DNA from: Metopolophium dirhodum
Lineage: Eukaryota; Arthropoda; Insecta; Hemiptera; Aphididae
Assembly: GCF_019925205.1 (NCBI RefSeq)
Contig: NC_083560.1
Coordinates: 119,819,062 to 119,883,061, forward strand
DNA length: 64,000 nucleotides
Direction: 5' to 3'
Positions 60,838 to 64,000 of the stretch are shown piece after piece; within the stretch, counting starts at the first letter, position 1; each line of letters opens with the position of its first letter. The translations under genes and the position numbers were made by a program. The notes under the pieces are model-generated. The model was not told the DNA's origin. It searched no databases and was given only the letters and a program-made list of their open reading frames with translations.

Positions 60838-61940
60838 CGTGAAGCTTGTTTTACATTTTCAATCCTTAGCTATAAAAGTTGAACATTTAATACATTTTTA
60901 ATTACAAAATAATTATTAAACTTTAAATTTGATAAATTTTGTCGAAATTCCAACCTTAAATGCTCATAAAAAAAAAATTGTGCCTATGTATTTTAATATT
61001 TTTCAACTGCCATTTAAGCAATATATCAGGAGCCTTGTATTAAATTTTCACGCTTTTTTACCCAACAAATAACATTTTATTGACAATTGTAGAAAAAAAA
61101 TCCAAAAAAAATTGAAAGCTGACAATGCCCGTTAATAGCTCAGAAACAGTAAAAATATTCGCAAAATTGTATGGTGTATAGAAAATGAAAATATAAACAT
61201 TCAGTGAAATTTTCATATATTTACAGTTATTTATTTTTGAATAAATTACAGCAAAATAAAAAAGTCGCTACATGAGAAATCGAGTGAATATCCAATCTTG
61301 TAAAAATATGAACTTCAAACGCTCATAAAAATTTAATTTGATTTGCTTATAGACATTTTTTTTTTTTGATAAAGATAAACAAACTCATGAGGTATCTTGT
61401 ATTATATTTTCAAATTTTATATTTGAAAAGAAAAATGTATATGAATTTTCAACTCAAAATATTAGATAATTTTCGTGATTTTTCCGCATTTTGTCAACTT
61501 TAAATGCTTATAAAAAAAAACTGTGACTAAGGATTTTTAATATTTTTCAAATGTCATTGTAACAAATAGTACTATAGTAGAATCCTTGTATTATAATTTC
61601 AAGCATTTTTACCCAACAAATAAAGTTTTATTGACATTCATAGAAAAAAAACTAATAAAATTAGAAACTGAAAATGTCCCTATAAACAGTTCAAAACGAA
61701 TCAAAATATTTTAAAAATTTCACTGTGTATAGAAAATGCTAATATATAAACACTCAGTCAACATTTCATGTACCTATGGTCATTTGTTTTAATGTTAAAC
61801 CAAAAACCAAAATCAATTTTGATAAAAAATTTGTTTTTCATGGCGCTTTTGAAAATTACTGGGAATTTTAAATTTTGACCTCCCCAATGCACCAACAATA
61901 TTCACTTTCCCATCGAACAAGATGATTGTAGTAAATGTAT
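60838..61940 (-). mobile_element. Family A copy, right arm of long inverted repeat
   Basis: The longest continuous copy in the window, in reverse: CAATCCTTAGCTATAAAAGT, AAGTCGCTACATGAGAAATC, TTTTACCCAACAAATAAAGT, AACCAAAAACCAAAATCAAT, CACTTTCCCATCGAACAAGA. The GAGCGGAGCGATG end is cut off after about 61930. Frames are not conserved. Confidence 0.85.
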
Positions 61941-62939
61941 ATTTATGTAGTAAATTATGTAAAAAATATTTTGTGAAGATTTATTCTTTAATAAAAATAA
62001 CTATTGTGTATGAAGCAACTATTTTGGAATTTGCGTATAGTTAAACTTACATAAAATGTGCTGTAAAGAACAAAAAAAAAAATTAAAATAATTTTAATTT
62101 TAATTATAAAATACAAATAGAAAATGAGGGATTTATTTATATTAAAGTAACTTTTTCATTCAATATTACTTATTAGTACTAAGATGTAATATTTAATAAA
62201 TCTAGCCATAGCCAAAAAAAACAACAATAAAATCTAAAATATTAACTTGGGATCAGCTTTGTCATATTATAACCCAATGTATGGCAAGGTCAGAGGCTAA
62301 AATATAATTTTGTTCATAGTACATGTTTTGAGTTCCAGCGGGGGCTTCGCCCCTCCCAAAAAAATGTATTTGTTCCATACACACATAAGCAAAGTGTAAT
62401 AGGTAATCAATATCTATTTTTCTTTATCTACAGAGTACTGCAGACTACATTACAATAACATTTTATGTCGGTACCTATATTGGTAAGATTATTATTTATT
62501 AAACGTAATTTTACAATGTATGCACTGAACAATAATATAATATAGATACAGTGAATTGCAGAATAAAATCCCTGACCCTAGGAAAAATGATCCACAGACT
62601 ACAATTTATATTACTCACACTCACATAAAATTGATTGATCAAATAATTCTTAAAAACTAATTAGTATATTACCACATTATTAATAATAAATTACAAATGT
62701 ACACTAGGTTTAGATATACTTATCGTTAAAAATTAATATTTAATAAAAAATTTTCAAACATTAACAATAATTTTTCTTTGTATTAATTGTATTTTATAAT
62801 ATTTTAAATATTGTATCTATAAGTAAAACTTGTGAAAAATGACTCCTAATAATAATAATAGTTATTATTAATATTTTAAATTCTTATCTATCTATTTCCC
62901 AATGTAACATTAAATAATTTTCCAATTAATGAAGAAAAA
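61941..62939. other. AT-rich, gene-free stretch
   Basis: Contains AGCGGGGGCTTCGCCCCTCCC (62338-62358), the G/C core of a MITE remnant. Otherwise nothing. Confidence 0.35.
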
Positions 62940-63301
62940 ACTGTAAAAAAAGTTACTAGTTATTACAGGCCGTTACACACTTTTTAATTTCGTATTCAAC
63001 ACGTCGCATTTACTTGTTTATTTAACTTTTGTAACTTGTAACAAGTTACTCATTTTCAATTTAACTTATAACTTGTAACTAGTTGCAAATTTCCCTATAA
63101 CTTTATAGGAAAGTAACAAGTTACTTAGCGACGTTGTTCTTTTTGTGCTTTGATAATTCATAAGTATATTCATAGGTATAATTCGTTAATTTTGGTTTTC
63201 ACAATTAATCTGGTCAGTGGATATTCAGTGTTTGTACGATTATGATTGGAATATATTTTTGATATAGTTACAATAAATTTAGGAACTTGACCAACCCTGC
63301 A
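62940..63301. mobile_element. hAT-like MITE fragment of the GCAGGGTTGG type
   Basis: Dense in TAACAAGTTACT / TAACTTGTAAC words and ending AACTTGACCAACCCTGC, i.e. GCAGGGTTGGTCAAGTT from the other strand. A matching left tip is not clear. Confidence 0.5.
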
Positions 63302-63313
63302 AACATTTATATG

Positions 63314-63384
63314 TTAAGGCGCCCGGTGTCGATGCCATTTTGTCCTCAAAAATATACTCCGCGGGAATAACGATACCGCCTTGT
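63314..63384 (+). repeat. TTAAGGCGCCCGGTGTCG repeat
   Basis: The inverse of 33401-33468: TTAAGGCGCCCGGTG ... ACGATACCGCCTTGT, with TTTTGTCCTCAAAAATATAC inside. Confidence 0.8.
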
Positions 63385-63610
63385 AGAATCGACCAAATTT
63401 TTGTCGATGCCACTGAGGCATTGACCAACAATAATATTTAAAAGTTATGTTACTCATAAAATTATATATTTATTTACAAATAAAAATAATCAAAATAATA
63501 TGACGTAAATAATATCACCAATATCACTGATATGGATAACAAAATAATATACTCCCAGTCATTGCTGTCGGTCTGAATTTCTTTAGCTATTATTAGACTT
63601 AAATATCAAA

Positions 63611-63864
63611 CTCGTCGCGCTGTAAATACGAAATCGCTGGTGGCCGCCGAAAATGTACGACGAGAATAATTATCGCACCATAATATAGGTATAAAAAAAA
63701 TAGTATAGTCCCGCCGTGCTGCTACGACCCGCGGCCCCCGTCGTTGAAGTCCACAAATTGAGATTATGCTCGTCGCACTTATAGATACAACAGCGCACAG
63801 GTCGTCGCCAAAAATGTGCTACGAGAACAAATTATCGCACTATAATAATAATAGTCCCGCCGTG
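63611..63864 (+). repeat. Direct duplication of a CpG-rich unit
   Basis: The unit at 63611-63718 (CTCGTCGCGCTGTAAATACG ... TAGTCCCGCCGTG) is repeated at 63769-63864 (CTCGTCGCACTTATAGATAC ... AGTCCCGCCGTG), sharing ATGTGCTACGAGAA / ATGTACGACGAGAA and ATTATCGCAC. The segment between has GACCCGCGGCCCCCGTCG. No coding frame. Confidence 0.75.
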
Positions 63865-64000
63865 GCTCATATATCGCTGAGTACGCATCACTCGCGTTAG
63901 ACGCTGAGCCTTCGTTTATTATTCTTATAATCTTATCGCATTGGAATAATTACCGGATTAAGAAGATATTTTCTTCAAGTATTAATATTTTCAAACACAA

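Overview
The window reads as nuclear DNA of an aphid (Hemiptera, Aphididae). It is strongly AT-rich, has GT-AG introns with poor polypyrimidine tracts, is full of the TAGGTA/TACCTA words common in aphid DNA, and carries repeat families of aphid type, including one whose end reads GATTCTGAGCGGAGCGATGA. Nothing bacterial or organellar is seen. The species cannot be fixed from the sequence alone.

There is almost no intact coding sequence. The recognisable genes are relics. (1) 1-1550, minus: a multi-exon DUF4806-type gene running off the left edge, with three single-base frame breaks. (2) 1640-2818, minus: a decayed transposon ORF with a C48 (Ulp1/SENP) protease domain whose catalytic His-Trp motif now reads His-stop. 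(3) 8025-8296, plus: the BED zinc-finger start of a hAT transposase. (4) 11011-14535, minus: a complete but dead kelch-like (BTB-BACK-Kelch) gene that keeps its introns, has several stops and frameshifts, and has part of one exon duplicated. (5) 52744-53102, plus: two open, correctly spliced exons of a second DUF4806 C-terminus with no visible N-terminus. The one clearly functional-looking gene is a tRNA-Leu(UAA) at 59273-59355, minus.

The rest is transposon-derived or plain AT-rich intergenic DNA. Many short non-autonomous elements have inverted termini and 8-bp target duplications, the signature of hAT elements: 3301-4039, 5317-6865, 23311-23502, 26010-26429, 30308-31044, 34167-34510, 38313-38450, 42828-43093, 55726-56610 and 56842-57660. 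Several G/C-run elements belong to the same class. A second layer is an unclassified high-copy family, called 'family A' here, with copies at 5.1-7.2, 8.5, 19.05, 21.8-22.9, 34.7, 40.6, 41.8, 57.7-58.2, 59.4-60.1 and 60.8-61.9 kb. The hAT at 5317 has inserted into a family A copy, and the copy at 61.5 kb shows the empty site. Palindromic structures stand out at 44813-45313, 50512-50797 and 59377-61345; the last starts 22 bp from the 5' end of the tRNA gene.

Region by region: 0-3 kb DUF4806 and C48 relics; 3-10 kb nested hAT, family A and one TA-flanked element; 11-14.5 kb kelch pseudogene; 14.5-17 kb featureless; 17-20.7 kb tandem, direct and inverted repeats; 21-28 kb MITEs and one candidate micro-exon; 28.6-29.6 kb LTR-like sequence and a CpG-rich stretch; 30-43 kb scattered MITEs and family A; 44.6-51 kb foldbacks; 52.7-53.1 kb DUF4806 exons; 54-58 kb MITEs; 59.3-61.9 kb tRNA and the long inverted repeat; 63-64 kb repeats. 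No operon, CRISPR array, rRNA or gene cluster acting together is present.
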